This document shows positions 43,822-53,759 of a stretch of DNA of 64,000 nt, in pieces. Source of the stretch: CAMBDS01 sp964355675 (GTDB taxonomy: Bacteria; Electryoneota; AABM5-125-24; Hatepunaeales; Hatepunaeaceae); the NCBI GenBank assembly GCA_964355675.1, contig CAYHEC010000001.1, positions 1-64,000 on the forward strand, in the 5' to 3' direction. The translations under genes were made by a program, and so were the position numbers. Positions within the stretch are counted from its first letter, which is position 1, and every line of letters starts with the position of its first letter. Under the pieces are notes generated by a model. The model was not told the DNA's origin, did no database searches, and saw nothing but the letters and a program-made list of their open reading frames with translations.

Positions 43822-44733
43822 TTATTTTCCGGTCGATTTGATGCCAAGGAAGTCTCGCATCACATGGCCGGCAACGGTCGGATTTTCCTTAAGACGACGA
43901 ATTGAATAGGCATACCATTCCTCACCAAAAGGCACATAGACGCGCAGTCTGTGCCCTTGGTTTAATAGTATTTGTCTTAGATCTTCTTCTACCCCAAGAA
44001 GCATCTGGAATTCATATTTATCAGGAGAAAGCTTCATTTGGTGAATGGTTTTTAAGGCGTGCCATATCGTTTCCTCGCAATGTGTAGCAATTCCAACATA
44101 ACACCCGGCTTCAAGTAGTTCATTAAGTATAAACGCGTAATTTCTTATTATTATGCTACGATTCTGATAGGCATCCTCCCTTGGCTCGCGGTATATCCCT
44201 TTGCAGAGTCTGATATTTGCTTTTGATTCTTTTAGATGGTCGATGTCGTGTATAGTTCTGCGCAGGTAGGCTTGAATTACGACGCCTACGGCTTCATGGC
44301 GGGATCGCATTTTATAGTACAGTTTGAAAGTATCGTTGGTCGTACTTCTGTCTTCCATGTCGATACGCAAAAAATTATTGATTTGCGCAGCGTGATCGAC
44401 AATATCGCCAATCAGACTCTGGCAGAGATCATAGTTTACTTTCAATCCGAGATGAGTTGGCTTGAGTGAAATATTTGCGTCAATTTTGTCAGCGGCAATT
44501 CGGTCCAGTATCAGATGGTAAATGCGAGAAGCTTCAATCGCTTGCTCTTTACTTTCAGTGTGTTCACCCAAAAGATCAATCGTTGTCATTATCATCGATT
44601 GATTGAACAACCGCGTCAATTTTACTGCTTCACCAAGAGAGCTCCCGGCGATATACCGGCTGGCAACTCTTCCAATAAAGTACTTTGGCGTTATCGGCAT
44701 AAGGCCGATAACAAGCCGATTCAACCATTCCAT
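43822..44733 (-). CDS. Proline dehydrogenase
   Basis: Monofunctional FAD-dependent PRODH, oxidising proline to pyrroline-5-carboxylate with electrons to quinone. The beta/alpha-barrel shows ISLKPTHLGL, FLRIDMEDRS, VVIQAYLRRT, RLCKGIYREP, and GIATHCEETI; YEFQMLLGV and RLRVYVPFGEEWYAYSIRRL end the protein as in the family. 303 residues. No P5C dehydrogenase gene is adjacent. It begins 9 nt after the cyclase gene stop. Confidence 0.93.
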   Translation of the reverse strand: MEWLNRLVIGLMPITPKYFIGRVASRYIAGSSLGEAVKLTRLFNQSMIMTTIDLLGEHTESKEQAIEASRIYHLILDRIAADKIDANISLKPTHLGLKVNYDLCQSLIGDIVDHAAQINNFLRIDMEDRSTTNDTFKLYYKMRSRHEAVGVVIQAYLRRTIHDIDHLKESKANIRLCKGIYREPREDAYQNRSIIIRNYAFILNELLEAGCYVGIATHCEETIWHALKTIHQMKLSPDKYEFQMLLGVEEDLRQILLNQGHRLRVYVPFGEEWYAYSIRRLKENPTVAGHVMRDFLGIKSTGK

Positions 44734-44742
44734 TAGTCTTCC

Positions 44743-47700
44743 CTATCCCTGATTGCTGTGGCTGTCATTTTGGAATTGTCGAAGTAGAGGCTCTATCGCG
44801 CTTATATCTCGCTTGCGCCCACCCGCTTTGGCGATTTCTAATGCATCCTTGAGTATTTTCACCGCTTGTTTTTGTTCTGAATCGGTATCAAGGCTCCACT
44901 TGGCAAACAACATAGCTCCTTTAATCACTGTTTCTGCATCACCAAGTTTTCTTACGTCGCTATGACCTTCGTGGAAAATGTCCTGTATCCCTTCGCGAAC
45001 AATTTTAATCAAACCAAGACCTACTTTAGCGGCCGCAATACCTACCTTGCTACCTAATATTCCTGCAATTTCGCCCGAAAGACGAAATTCTTCGTTGGCG
45101 TTGTCCAACTGATTTGTTTCGTAATAAACAAACCCGAGATAGCGTCTGGCATATTCTTCAGCGACTTTGTTTTTTACCTCAACCGACTTGCCAACTGCTT
45201 CACTCAAAAGAGCTAGTGCTTCTTGAATATCGCCTTTATATTGGCGTGCAAGTCCCATATTCATCAATAGTCTCGGCACTTCTGATGAAAGATTAAGCTC
45301 GCGAATTATGGCAAGCGCTTGCTCATAATACTCTACCGCTCGTTCGAACTCGGCACTCTCTGCGTACCATGCTCCAATATTGCCAAGCGTTACCGCCTGC
45401 CCGCGTTTATACCCCATCATCTGTTCGATAGAGAGCTTCTGGAGTTGGCTCGCCAATGCTTTTTCTCGCTCGCCACGAAGTTGGTAAAGGAGTGCGATAT
45501 TACCCAAATTCCTCGCTTGTATCTCTTTAGATCCAATTCCGCGTCCAAGCTCCAACGCCTTTTGGTAGGCTTCCATCGCGGCTGAAAAATCTCCTTGCTG
45601 GTGGTAAAGTGCTCCAAGATTCCCGAGGCTTACTGCTTCAGATTTTAAGTTTCCGCTTGATCTATCAATCTCAATCGACTTCAGATATAGTTCCATCGCC
45701 TTGTCAAGATCGCCAAGCGCTTTATAGGCTAATCCACAATTAGTTATAGCTACCGATAATCCAACCAGATGTCCCAGACGCCTTGCCTCGACTGATCCTT
45801 CCTCCCAGTTCTGCAAAGCCCCTCGAAAATCATTCTTCGCATAGCATAACGTTCCCATTTTTTGCAGAATGCCAAGTCTGGCGGATGGATGATCGACATG
45901 TTTTAATATCTCACGGGCCTCCTCGATCACCTTTTCGAGAACAATTAAGTTGTTCACTCGGAAATAATACTTTGCCAAATTATCGAGTGTCTGGACTTTG
46001 CCTTTAAGATCGTTTCGCTCCGTTGCCAGCGAGAGCGCAATATCGAGATCTGCTTTTTGGGAATCGGTCTTACCCATTATGCTAAAAACGTCGGATCTTA
46101 TTGATAATAAATTAAATCTACTTTCAATATCCTCGTCAGGAACCTTTTCAAGAGCTTTTGTGAAATAATCTTCAGCGCTCTCATTGGCATAAAGGGCAAA
46201 TGCCTTATTCCCAGCCATTGTGAGGTAGTTTGTTGCGCGCGGATTATCCTCCGATTGATAGAAATGTCGGGCAAGTTCCTCGCATTGTTCCTGAATCGAA
46301 TCAGAATAAATGCGTTCGAGACAAAGACCTATCCGTCGATGATATTCACGCCTATGCGCAAACAATAAACTGTCATAGGCGACCTCACGAGTTAATAAAT
46401 TCTTAAAGATATAGTTTAATAATTCTTCGTTTTCCGATTTAATTACATCGAGAGCGGATAATTCACGAAGTGTCTCATCGATGCGTTGCTCGTCCATCTC
46501 AACCGGATAGCAACCGAGTACTAACTCATGTGAGAATCGACGACCAATTGCCGCGGCCAATTTCACTGTCAGCTTCGACTCTGCGCCAAAACGATCAAGC
46601 TGGCTCATGATGAGGCTGTTAAGAGAGTCTGGAACCTCGACTACCGAAAGATCGCCCGAAGAGCAAGCCACTCTTCTGCCATCTCGATCTACAAGCTTTA
46701 GATTTCCAAGCGTGGAAAGATTCTTAATCAATTCTTCAGTGAATGCCGGATTTCCTTGAGATTTCTCTTTAATAAAATCTAACAGTTCCCCTTCGATCTC
46801 CTCCGCGCCTAATTCCTGTAATACCAAGCTCATTAGATCGTTTTTGTCAAGTTCCCCTACATTTATAGTTGTTGCATTAGACGCTTTTTCTATTTCACTG
46901 ATATGCGGCGAGACAAACTGTCGAGAGTAGGATCTGCGGACTATCGCAACTAGAAAAGGATGATCGTCGAGGTTTTGTATTAGATAAGCCAGAAGCTCTA
47001 AACTGCTTCTATCGACCCATTGGACGTCCTCCAATAATATCGCAACCGGACTCATCGTGGTTAAGTATCTGATATACTGAACCAAAAAGTCGAACATATT
47101 CTCTTGGCGTAGCTTGGCATCAAAATAACGGGTAATATCATTTTCGGCCGCTCTGATACCGAGCAGTTGGGCAATGATTGGAGTGCGGTAGGGATGCTCA
47201 GGATCCGCGTCACTGACCAATTTCTCTAATTGTGGGAGGTAATTTTCGCTCGATGCTGGAACATCCATCAATCCACGAAGTGCAGAGATGATACTGAGAT
47301 ACGGACTTTGTTTGGCATAGCTTAACGCTTCCCCTGCTCCTATTTTAAAGCCAAGCGCCGTCATCTTTTTAACTACCTCTCCCATCAGCCTGCTTTTCCC
47401 TGTCCCGGCATCGCCGCGAACGATCAGGGTCGCTTGTGAACCACCGTGCGCTTTAAGTACTATAGAGTGAATAACACCAAGTTCTTCCGACCTTCCGACA
47501 AAAGGTTTTTGGGACGATTTGGACACTTCCGAAGCATTTTTTAAACTGATCACTGACCTGATTGGTATTGGTTGACCAATGCCTTTTAATGTAACATACT
47601 CCGGAGGTTTACAATTTACGAGTTGATCGACACGATTATAAGTAGTGTCGTCGATCGCTAATTCGCCTGGTTTCGCCTGCCCCATCAAACGTGCCGAAAG

Positions 47701-48822
47701 GTTGACGCCACTCCCCATGACAGTATATTCCTGCCGCATAGTGGAGCCTACCTCACCGGCAAAAACGACGCCTGTGGCAATCCCCGCCCGGACACGGCCT
47801 CCCCAAAATTCTTGAGCCGCCGGGCTTGAAACAAGTTCCAAACCACAACGAACCGCAAGTCTTTCGTCATCTTCGTGAGCGATTGGCGTACCGAATGTGA
47901 TCAGTATCTTAGAGCCTTTATCCCCCATATCGAGTTTGTTGATCGACCCGTTGAAACTCTTTGTTACCTGTTGCACCCAACCATAAAGGGCGTCCAGTTT
48001 GTCACCAACGTCAGGATCCGAGTCGTAATCGAATCCTGAGAAAGCAAGGAAGATGACCGATACTTTTCTGATCTCGCCAACCGAATCCATCCCTAACTGC
48101 ATCCGATGGTAGATTGGTGGATCAATAAAAGCCGTCGCTAATTCATTCCATGAACTTTCAGGCGTCAGCATTGCATATTCCTTTTCCTGAGGAGGAACTT
48201 TGGAATGATCGACCCGAACAAAACCATGATCAAGTTGCTCACCTTGAAATCCGCATATATTTGTAATCTCTGAGGAGATGATTACATCACCAGATTTTCC
48301 ATGGTGCTCCGCTTCAGCGGCAGTATCAAGAACCTTTCCTGCCAAGACGTAATCACTTGTACCGTCCTTATCTTTCACCACTCGAAACAGCACACTCCCT
48401 GCACTGACGCCAACCTTCATTCCAAGCGAGAATTCCCCCGCTTTCGTCCGTATTGTATTGAATGGTTTCATGGCAATCTGGAGGTCACAACATGCCGCAA
48501 CCGCGGTGAGAATTACTGTTTCTAACTCAGATTCATTCTCAGCGGGAAAGAAAATAGTCATCGCATCGCCACCGAATTTGCCGACGAATCCGCCTCCTCG
48601 CCATATTCGGTCTATCATCGTAGTGAAGTAGTTGTTGAGTATGCTGGTAAGTGTTTCCGCCCCCTCTTTGCCGATCGAAGCAAGTTTCTCGGACATAGCA
48701 GTGAAACCGGAAACATCCGCAAAAGCAACTACTGCAGGAAATCTCTGTTCGATTTTTCCTTCGGCAATCCACTTAAGAAGAGGTACGGGGACGAAACTTC
48801 CAGCCTTCTCAGCTGTGTTCAT
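44743..48822 (-). CDS. Soluble-adenylyl-cyclase-like protein: two cyclase domains, AAA ATPase, TPR repeats
   Basis: 1359 residues. Cyclase domain 1 (about 28-220) has both metal Asp (D36 in FADVSGFTAM and D86 in GKFGGDAM) but lacks the transition-state Asn/Arg (VLDTAAEA). Cyclase domain 2 (about 255-420) lacks the first Asp (A260) but has INKLDMGDKG and YTVMGSGVNLSARL (N374, R378). This division is that of mammalian soluble and transmembrane cyclases. Residues 470-477 (GDAGTGKS) start a STAND/AAA ATPase, and from about 890 a long TPR array follows. It overlaps the acyl-CoA dehydrogenase gene by 4 nt. Product is likely cAMP (inference). Confidence 0.9.
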   Translation of the reverse strand: MNTAEKAGSFVPVPLLKWIAEGKIEQRFPAVVAFADVSGFTAMSEKLASIGKEGAETLTSILNNYFTTMIDRIWRGGGFVGKFGGDAMTIFFPAENESELETVILTAVAACCDLQIAMKPFNTIRTKAGEFSLGMKVGVSAGSVLFRVVKDKDGTSDYVLAGKVLDTAAEAEHHGKSGDVIISSEITNICGFQGEQLDHGFVRVDHSKVPPQEKEYAMLTPESSWNELATAFIDPPIYHRMQLGMDSVGEIRKVSVIFLAFSGFDYDSDPDVGDKLDALYGWVQQVTKSFNGSINKLDMGDKGSKILITFGTPIAHEDDERLAVRCGLELVSSPAAQEFWGGRVRAGIATGVVFAGEVGSTMRQEYTVMGSGVNLSARLMGQAKPGELAIDDTTYNRVDQLVNCKPPEYVTLKGIGQPIPIRSVISLKNASEVSKSSQKPFVGRSEELGVIHSIVLKAHGGSQATLIVRGDAGTGKSRLMGEVVKKMTALGFKIGAGEALSYAKQSPYLSIISALRGLMDVPASSENYLPQLEKLVSDADPEHPYRTPIIAQLLGIRAAENDITRYFDAKLRQENMFDFLVQYIRYLTTMSPVAILLEDVQWVDRSSLELLAYLIQNLDDHPFLVAIVRRSYSRQFVSPHISEIEKASNATTINVGELDKNDLMSLVLQELGAEEIEGELLDFIKEKSQGNPAFTEELIKNLSTLGNLKLVDRDGRRVACSSGDLSVVEVPDSLNSLIMSQLDRFGAESKLTVKLAAAIGRRFSHELVLGCYPVEMDEQRIDETLRELSALDVIKSENEELLNYIFKNLLTREVAYDSLLFAHRREYHRRIGLCLERIYSDSIQEQCEELARHFYQSEDNPRATNYLTMAGNKAFALYANESAEDYFTKALEKVPDEDIESRFNLLSIRSDVFSIMGKTDSQKADLDIALSLATERNDLKGKVQTLDNLAKYYFRVNNLIVLEKVIEEAREILKHVDHPSARLGILQKMGTLCYAKNDFRGALQNWEEGSVEARRLGHLVGLSVAITNCGLAYKALGDLDKAMELYLKSIEIDRSSGNLKSEAVSLGNLGALYHQQGDFSAAMEAYQKALELGRGIGSKEIQARNLGNIALLYQLRGEREKALASQLQKLSIEQMMGYKRGQAVTLGNIGAWYAESAEFERAVEYYEQALAIIRELNLSSEVPRLLMNMGLARQYKGDIQEALALLSEAVGKSVEVKNKVAEEYARRYLGFVYYETNQLDNANEEFRLSGEIAGILGSKVGIAAAKVGLGLIKIVREGIQDIFHEGHSDVRKLGDAETVIKGAMLFAKWSLDTDSEQKQAVKILKDALEIAKAGGRKRDISAIEPLLRQFQNDSHSNQG

Positions 48823-49991
48823 CTATACGCCTCGATGCCAGTCAGGTCAGCTCCTATAGCAAGTGTGTGTATATCGTGTGTGCCCTCGTAAGTATATACA
48901 GATTCAAGGTTAACCATGTGCCGTCCAGACTGGAATTCATAGGTTATTCCAGCCGCTCCAAGAATATCACGGGCCATTCGAGCGATCCGCAAACCTTGCT
49001 CACACCCGTTCCGCTTGGCAAGCGAGACCATTTGGTGGGTCATATTACCAGATTGTTTCAGTTGTCCTAATCGATAGTTCAATAGCTGACCTTTGGTGAT
49101 TTCTGAAGCCATTTCGACCAATTTGTTTTGAACTAATTGAAAGGAAGCGATAGGTTTGGAAAATTGAATTCGTTGAAGTGCATAACTTTTCGCCTCATCG
49201 AAACAAGCCATAGCGGCGCCAATCGCCCCCCAGGCTATTCCGTAGCGAGCCTGCGTCAGGCATGAGAGAGGCCCGGATAATCCTTTCGCTTCCGGCAGTA
49301 ATGCATCCGCCGGAAGTTTCACGTCATCAAAGACAAGCTCGGAAGTTATTGAAGCACGTAAAGACCATTTCATTTTGGTTTCCGGCGCACTGAATCCAGG
49401 AGTTCCTTTTTCAACCAGAAAACCCTTGACAACACCGTCCAGCTTTGCCCAGACTACAGCCACATCAGCGATTGTGCCGTTCGTGATCCACATCTTCGCA
49501 CCATTAAGACGAAATCCTTCGCCGTCACGAGTAGCTGTTGTAATCATCGAGCCCGGATCCGAACCATGATTGGGCTCGGTTAATCCAAAACACCCGATCA
49601 TTTCGCCTTTAGCTAATTTCGGGAGGTAATTCAATCTTTGCGCTTCAGTACCGTATTTGAATATAGGGTACATGACAAGTGCGCTTTGTGCTGAAGCAAA
49701 ACTCCTGATACCTGAATCTCCGCGTTCCAATTCCTGCATCATCAATCCGTAAGCAATCTCGCTAAGTCCAGCCCCGCCATATCTTTCCGGAAGAGTCGGG
49801 CCATACAGTCCAAGCTCTGCCATCTGCGATATTAGATGCACAGGAAATTTGCCTTCGTTTGCTGCATGCCCGATTACCGGAATCACGTCTCGATCAACCC
49901 ACTCCCTGACAAGATCACGGACCATTCGCTCGTCAACTGTAAGCAAATCATCAAGCTTATAGTAGTCGAGTGCGTGATATCCATTATCCAA
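48819..49991 (-). CDS. Acyl-CoA dehydrogenase, glutaryl-CoA dehydrogenase-like
   Basis: FAD enzyme of 390 residues. GCFGLTEPNHGSDPGSM and MWITNGTIADV are general ACAD motifs; IRSFASAQSALVMYPIF and the catalytic E369 in YTYEGTHDIHTL match glutaryl-CoA dehydrogenase, whose Arg (the R in IRS) holds the glutaryl carboxylate. It would turn glutaryl-CoA into crotonyl-CoA, which could enter the hydroxybutyryl-CoA pathway (see the dehydrogenase at 5932). Its stop overlaps the start of the cyclase gene by 4 nt, an unusual pairing. Confidence 0.92.
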   Translation of the reverse strand: MDNGYHALDYYKLDDLLTVDERMVRDLVREWVDRDVIPVIGHAANEGKFPVHLISQMAELGLYGPTLPERYGGAGLSEIAYGLMMQELERGDSGIRSFASAQSALVMYPIFKYGTEAQRLNYLPKLAKGEMIGCFGLTEPNHGSDPGSMITTATRDGEGFRLNGAKMWITNGTIADVAVVWAKLDGVVKGFLVEKGTPGFSAPETKMKWSLRASITSELVFDDVKLPADALLPEAKGLSGPLSCLTQARYGIAWGAIGAAMACFDEAKSYALQRIQFSKPIASFQLVQNKLVEMASEITKGQLLNYRLGQLKQSGNMTHQMVSLAKRNGCEQGLRIARMARDILGAAGITYEFQSGRHMVNLESVYTYEGTHDIHTLAIGADLTGIEAYR

Positions 49992-50122
49992 AATATTCTC
50001 TATTGGTTAGTGTGAATTTTGAGTTAGAAATCTAATCTGTAAAGTTACGAAGACATCAAGCCCAAATCAATCCTGTTTGTAGTGTGCAAGCCCTCGAACA
50101 AAAGAAGGTGTTGCCAAAATTA

Positions 50123-50149
50123 ATGAGGGCGGGGATGACCCGCCCTCAT
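50123..50149 (-). terminator. Hairpin terminator downstream of the porin gene
   Basis: Perfect 11-bp stem (ATGAGGGCGGG with CCCGCCCTCAT, 5-nt loop); on the minus strand it is followed by TAATTTT. It lies 44 nt after the porin stop and before the acyl-CoA dehydrogenase gene, so it likely ends the porin transcript. Confidence 0.8.
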
Positions 50150-50192
50150 CGGAGGGCTTCAGTCCACCGTGCAAGAGTACCTCTCGCCACTA

Positions 50193-51284
50193 TTAGAACT
50201 TAATCGTCACATCCAATACAACTTGACTGTAAGCGTCTCGTTCCACCCATGACGAAGCTTTTAGGATCTTTGCGTCGAACGATTTCTGCTGGTAGGAAAG
50301 TATGAAGTTCGTATTCGGTGGCCCATAACTGCAATCAGCCCCGAATATCATTAAACTTTCACCACTTTTCTCAAATGTTCCAATAAGATATTCATCGTCC
50401 ATGATGGGAGTGAACATATCGTACCGACCAAGAAGTCTCAGCTTCTCATGAATAGCGTAGTTGCCGAACAGCGACAACAAGTTCGAGTTGACTTTAATTT
50501 GATTATTTGTTTTGTCAGAGAAAGATTTTTGGAAATAATCAATTCCAAATCCGAATTTCTCCACTTTATAACCTGCGAATAAACCAATTCCTAATCGACT
50601 TTTCATCTCGTTCGATGCGTCAGGATAGCCCCCTTCGTTCTCAATGTAAAGCTCGACTATACTGTTTGGAATGATTGTCAATCCGGCTGTCATCCCAATC
50701 TTCTTATACATGTTAGCTTCCGGGCTCTTATGACCCGATCCGTTTGATATTAGAAGCGCGACATTCAAAAAGTCGTGAGGTTTCAATGTATATGCAATTC
50801 CAAAATCGGCGGCAGTGCCGGTTGTCAATCCATTGAATAAACCTACAGCTGTACTGCCAAGAAGTTCTCGAGGCGTGTTCATTACCACTCGGTATCCCCA
50901 ATAGACTTCAGAAGTCGCCCAGGTCAGTGTCGGTTGCAAGCCAAATGTTAAGGACTGCTTCAAGGCGCTTGGAAGTGTCCACTTGATGAACGCCGCTTTG
51001 GCAAATGCGTTCAACTGGGGTGTGCCACCCATCTCGTAGATTACTTTCCAGCTCCACGCTTCATCAAGGTTTCCTGCCGCTGTCAGATAAACTCGTTTGA
51101 TGTCGAAAGAATTGGCTGTTCCGTTGCCAATGTTTGTCGAGCTCCCGCTGATTGCATGCCAGTACGACGCCCACAACACGCCGGAGAATGAGGGTTTTGC
51201 AGTAGATTCATCGCCGGCGAATGCGGAAGTCGCAAGGACGCCCGCAAAACATCCGACAATCAAAGTGGTTACGATCTTCTTCAT
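50193..51284 (-). CDS. Outer-membrane beta-barrel (porin-like) protein
   Basis: A 363-residue exported protein: signal MKKIVTTLIVGC...ATSAFA, then alternating amphipathic strands and a terminal Phe (VVLDVTIKF), which is the usual BAM recognition end. Regions such as FDIKRVYLTAAGNLDEAWSWKVIYE resemble phosphate-selective porin O/P-type channels, but no family can be claimed by eye. AAAGGAAA lies 5 nt upstream of the ATG. It is 40 nt downstream of the glycolate oxidase-like gene. Confidence 0.8.
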   Translation of the reverse strand: MKKIVTTLIVGCFAGVLATSAFAGDESTAKPSFSGVLWASYWHAISGSSTNIGNGTANSFDIKRVYLTAAGNLDEAWSWKVIYEMGGTPQLNAFAKAAFIKWTLPSALKQSLTFGLQPTLTWATSEVYWGYRVVMNTPRELLGSTAVGLFNGLTTGTAADFGIAYTLKPHDFLNVALLISNGSGHKSPEANMYKKIGMTAGLTIIPNSIVELYIENEGGYPDASNEMKSRLGIGLFAGYKVEKFGFGIDYFQKSFSDKTNNQIKVNSNLLSLFGNYAIHEKLRLLGRYDMFTPIMDDEYLIGTFEKSGESLMIFGADCSYGPPNTNFILSYQQKSFDAKILKASSWVERDAYSQVVLDVTIKF

Positions 51285-51324
51285 TGAATTTCCTTTTTTT
51301 TGGTGATGATTTATTCAATCGATT

Positions 51325-52728
51325 TTATGATTGATTCGAAACCTGCTCCGGAAGCAACTTCTTGGGATTGAAAACTCCCTGTGGATCGAAGATATTCTTT
51401 ATCTTCCGGGACAAGGCGAGTACCGGTTCGGAAAGTTGCCAACCCAGGATGTCTCGCTTAGCACAACCTACACCGTGCTCCCCGGTGATAGTGCCGCCAA
51501 GATCCAATGCTGAGTGGAATATTCGTTTGGAAATGTTCTCAGCCAACTCAGCCTGCTTGGCATCGGTTGAATCAAAGAGCACCACCACGTGCAAGTTTCC
51601 ATCACCAGCGTGACCATAAACAGGTATCGACAGCCCTGATTCTTCGCTCGCTTTCTCAATCTCTCGCGCTAATTCTGCAATTTTGCCGCGCGGCACGGCA
51701 ACGTCTTCGTGAATGCGTCCAGAGGCAAGGCGGATCAGGCTTGGACTAATCGCCCTTCTCAATTTCCAGAGTTTTTCTCGCTCTTCGCTCACGGTAGCTG
51801 TCTGAATGTCGATGGCCGATTTCCTCAATAGGTCGAGAATCAGTTTGGCTTCTCGTGAGCATCCTTCTTCTGTACCGTCGGTCTCAATAAGAATTAAGGC
51901 ATCGGCATCTTCCCTGTAAGGACAATTCAAGTGCTGAGCGCTTGCTTTGAAAGCTTGTTTATCGATATACTCGATTATCGACGGTACTATCCCGGCAACG
52001 ATGATGGCCTGGACATTTTGCAATGCTGTTTCTCTGGAGGAGAAATATGCGGCAATAGTAGCAGTAGCGGCAGGTAAATGTAAGAGTTGTAATTCTATCT
52101 TGGTAAAAATCCCCAGCGTTCCTTCGGATCCGACCAGTAGTGGCGTCATATCTGGCTCAAAGGCCTCCCCCGTAAATGAACCGGTTGTTTTCAACTCCCC
52201 GGCCGCATCTACATATTCAATTCCGCGAACGTAATGAGAAGTTACGCCATATTTGAAACATCTTAAACCACCGGCATTCTCAGCGACGTTACCACCGATT
52301 GTGCTGATTGTGTTGCTCGATGGATCGGGCGGGTAAAACAAACGATATTTCATCGCTTTAGCTTGAAGATCATTGGTCACAACACCCGGCTGAACTATTG
52401 CAGTCAGCTTGCTGGCGTCGATAGACTCGATCTTGTTCATCCGTTCAAGCGAAATTACAATTCCACCATCGATCGGCACGCTTCCCCCGGATAATCCGGA
52501 TCCAGCGCCACGAGCCGTTATGGAAAGCCCATGCTTGACACCAAATCGAACAGTTTCTTGTATATCAGTTGCGCTTTCGACAAGGACCACCCCAGCTGGT
52601 TCGCCCCGATATTTTGTCGCATCCATGCCGTAAATTGCAACGTCTTCTGGCTTTTGGAATATCTTTCCTTTACCAATGCTCTTTTCGAGCGCTTGGAATG
52701 GATCTTTTGTCCAGAATGAAGACATCAT
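51325..52728 (-). CDS. glcD: FAD-linked 2-hydroxyacid oxidase (GlcD/D-lactate dehydrogenase-like)
   Basis: FAD-binding (PCMH) domain at about 40-215 with ITARGAGSGLSGGSVPIDGGIVISLERMN and PPDPSSNTISTIGGNVAENAGG; a C-terminal oxidase domain with HAGDGNLHVVVLFD and GGTITGEHGVGCAKR (metal/FAD residues). Oxidises glycolate or D-lactate with electrons to a downstream Fe-S partner (GlcF), which is not next to it. 467 residues, normal length. Confidence 0.92.
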   Translation of the reverse strand: MMSSFWTKDPFQALEKSIGKGKIFQKPEDVAIYGMDATKYRGEPAGVVLVESATDIQETVRFGVKHGLSITARGAGSGLSGGSVPIDGGIVISLERMNKIESIDASKLTAIVQPGVVTNDLQAKAMKYRLFYPPDPSSNTISTIGGNVAENAGGLRCFKYGVTSHYVRGIEYVDAAGELKTTGSFTGEAFEPDMTPLLVGSEGTLGIFTKIELQLLHLPAATATIAAYFSSRETALQNVQAIIVAGIVPSIIEYIDKQAFKASAQHLNCPYREDADALILIETDGTEEGCSREAKLILDLLRKSAIDIQTATVSEEREKLWKLRRAISPSLIRLASGRIHEDVAVPRGKIAELAREIEKASEESGLSIPVYGHAGDGNLHVVVLFDSTDAKQAELAENISKRIFHSALDLGGTITGEHGVGCAKRDILGWQLSEPVLALSRKIKNIFDPQGVFNPKKLLPEQVSNQS

Positions 52729-52847
52729 CTACTCTGTGCTTGATTTTCGAATTTATTTCTTGAATTCTTGGAAAGCTACAAATAGTGTGTTGTCACGCGA
52801 ATTCAACGATCCGACGTTCACACACACACTCCTGTTTATTATCTGAC

Positions 52848-53759
52848 TCACCCAAACGTCACCAGATATACGCCTACCATTCCAATTAATATACCACTAA
52901 TCTTCCAGTACGACAGCTTCTCCTTAAGGAATATGACGGCCATGACAAACACCAGAAGGTAGCTGACTTGTTGCAAAGCCGATGTGGTTGAAGCCTGACC
53001 GTATTTAAATCCAGCCGCCCAAGGCAAAAGTCCCAGATAAGCGCCAAAGATCGAACCTAATACCGTAAACTTTTGTCCCTCACTGATTAGAAGTGACCTA
53101 AGAACAATATTCCGCTTGGGGTGTATCGACAATAATAGAAGTAATCCGAGGATTCCAAAAAGTAGCCTCACTTCCGACACCCAAATTATTGGCGAATGTT
53201 CCAGAACAGGTTTCATCATGACTATACCGATAGCGGATGCCGTTACAGCTCCGATTCCTGCACCCAAACCAAGAACAATCCTGCGAGTGCTAAGCGCCTC
53301 AGCACGTTTCGATCCTGTAGCCAAAGCTACAGCCAAAACAATCGCTCCGACTCCAAATGCCTGCGTGAAGGTCAACTTCTCATCAAGAATCCACATCGAA
53401 AAGAAGATTACTGCCGGGCTGTAAAGACAGTTCACTATCGAGCTTACACTCGCGCCCAGCAGTTGGAGACTGTAAAAAAACAGTGTGTCGGCTATGCATA
53501 TGCCCATCACTCCAGATGTCGCAAGAATTATCCAATCTTTCGTCGAAGCCTCCACTAACAACGCCTGATCTGCAATCAGTGCTGTTGGGATAAATAAAAC
53601 AAAAGCAAGGATATCCTTAAATAGATTCAGTGCTATGGGATGAACATGTTCGCCACTTTTTTTGAAAAATATTACCGCGATTGCCCAGAGCAGGGCTGTG
53701 AGTAATCCAAGAAACGCGCCTATATTCAATTTGAACCAGAGATTTATGTTTAACTTCAA
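52848..53759 (-). CDS. EamA/DMT-family transporter
   Basis: About 303 residues with ten hydrophobic segments in two EamA repeats (second repeat begins around ALGAGIGAVTASAIGIVMM). FLKEKLSYWKISGILIGMVGVYLV is the typical C-terminal helix pair. Drug/metabolite exporter of unknown substrate. The start is uncertain: TTG at 53759 has no ribosome site, and another in-frame TTG at 53729 is possible. Divergent from the secreted protein at 54164. Confidence 0.88.
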   Translation of the reverse strand: MKLNINLWFKLNIGAFLGLLTALLWAIAVIFFKKSGEHVHPIALNLFKDILAFVLFIPTALIADQALLVEASTKDWIILATSGVMGICIADTLFFYSLQLLGASVSSIVNCLYSPAVIFFSMWILDEKLTFTQAFGVGAIVLAVALATGSKRAEALSTRRIVLGLGAGIGAVTASAIGIVMMKPVLEHSPIIWVSEVRLLFGILGLLLLLSIHPKRNIVLRSLLISEGQKFTVLGSIFGAYLGLLPWAAGFKYGQASTTSALQQVSYLLVFVMAVIFLKEKLSYWKISGILIGMVGVYLVTFG

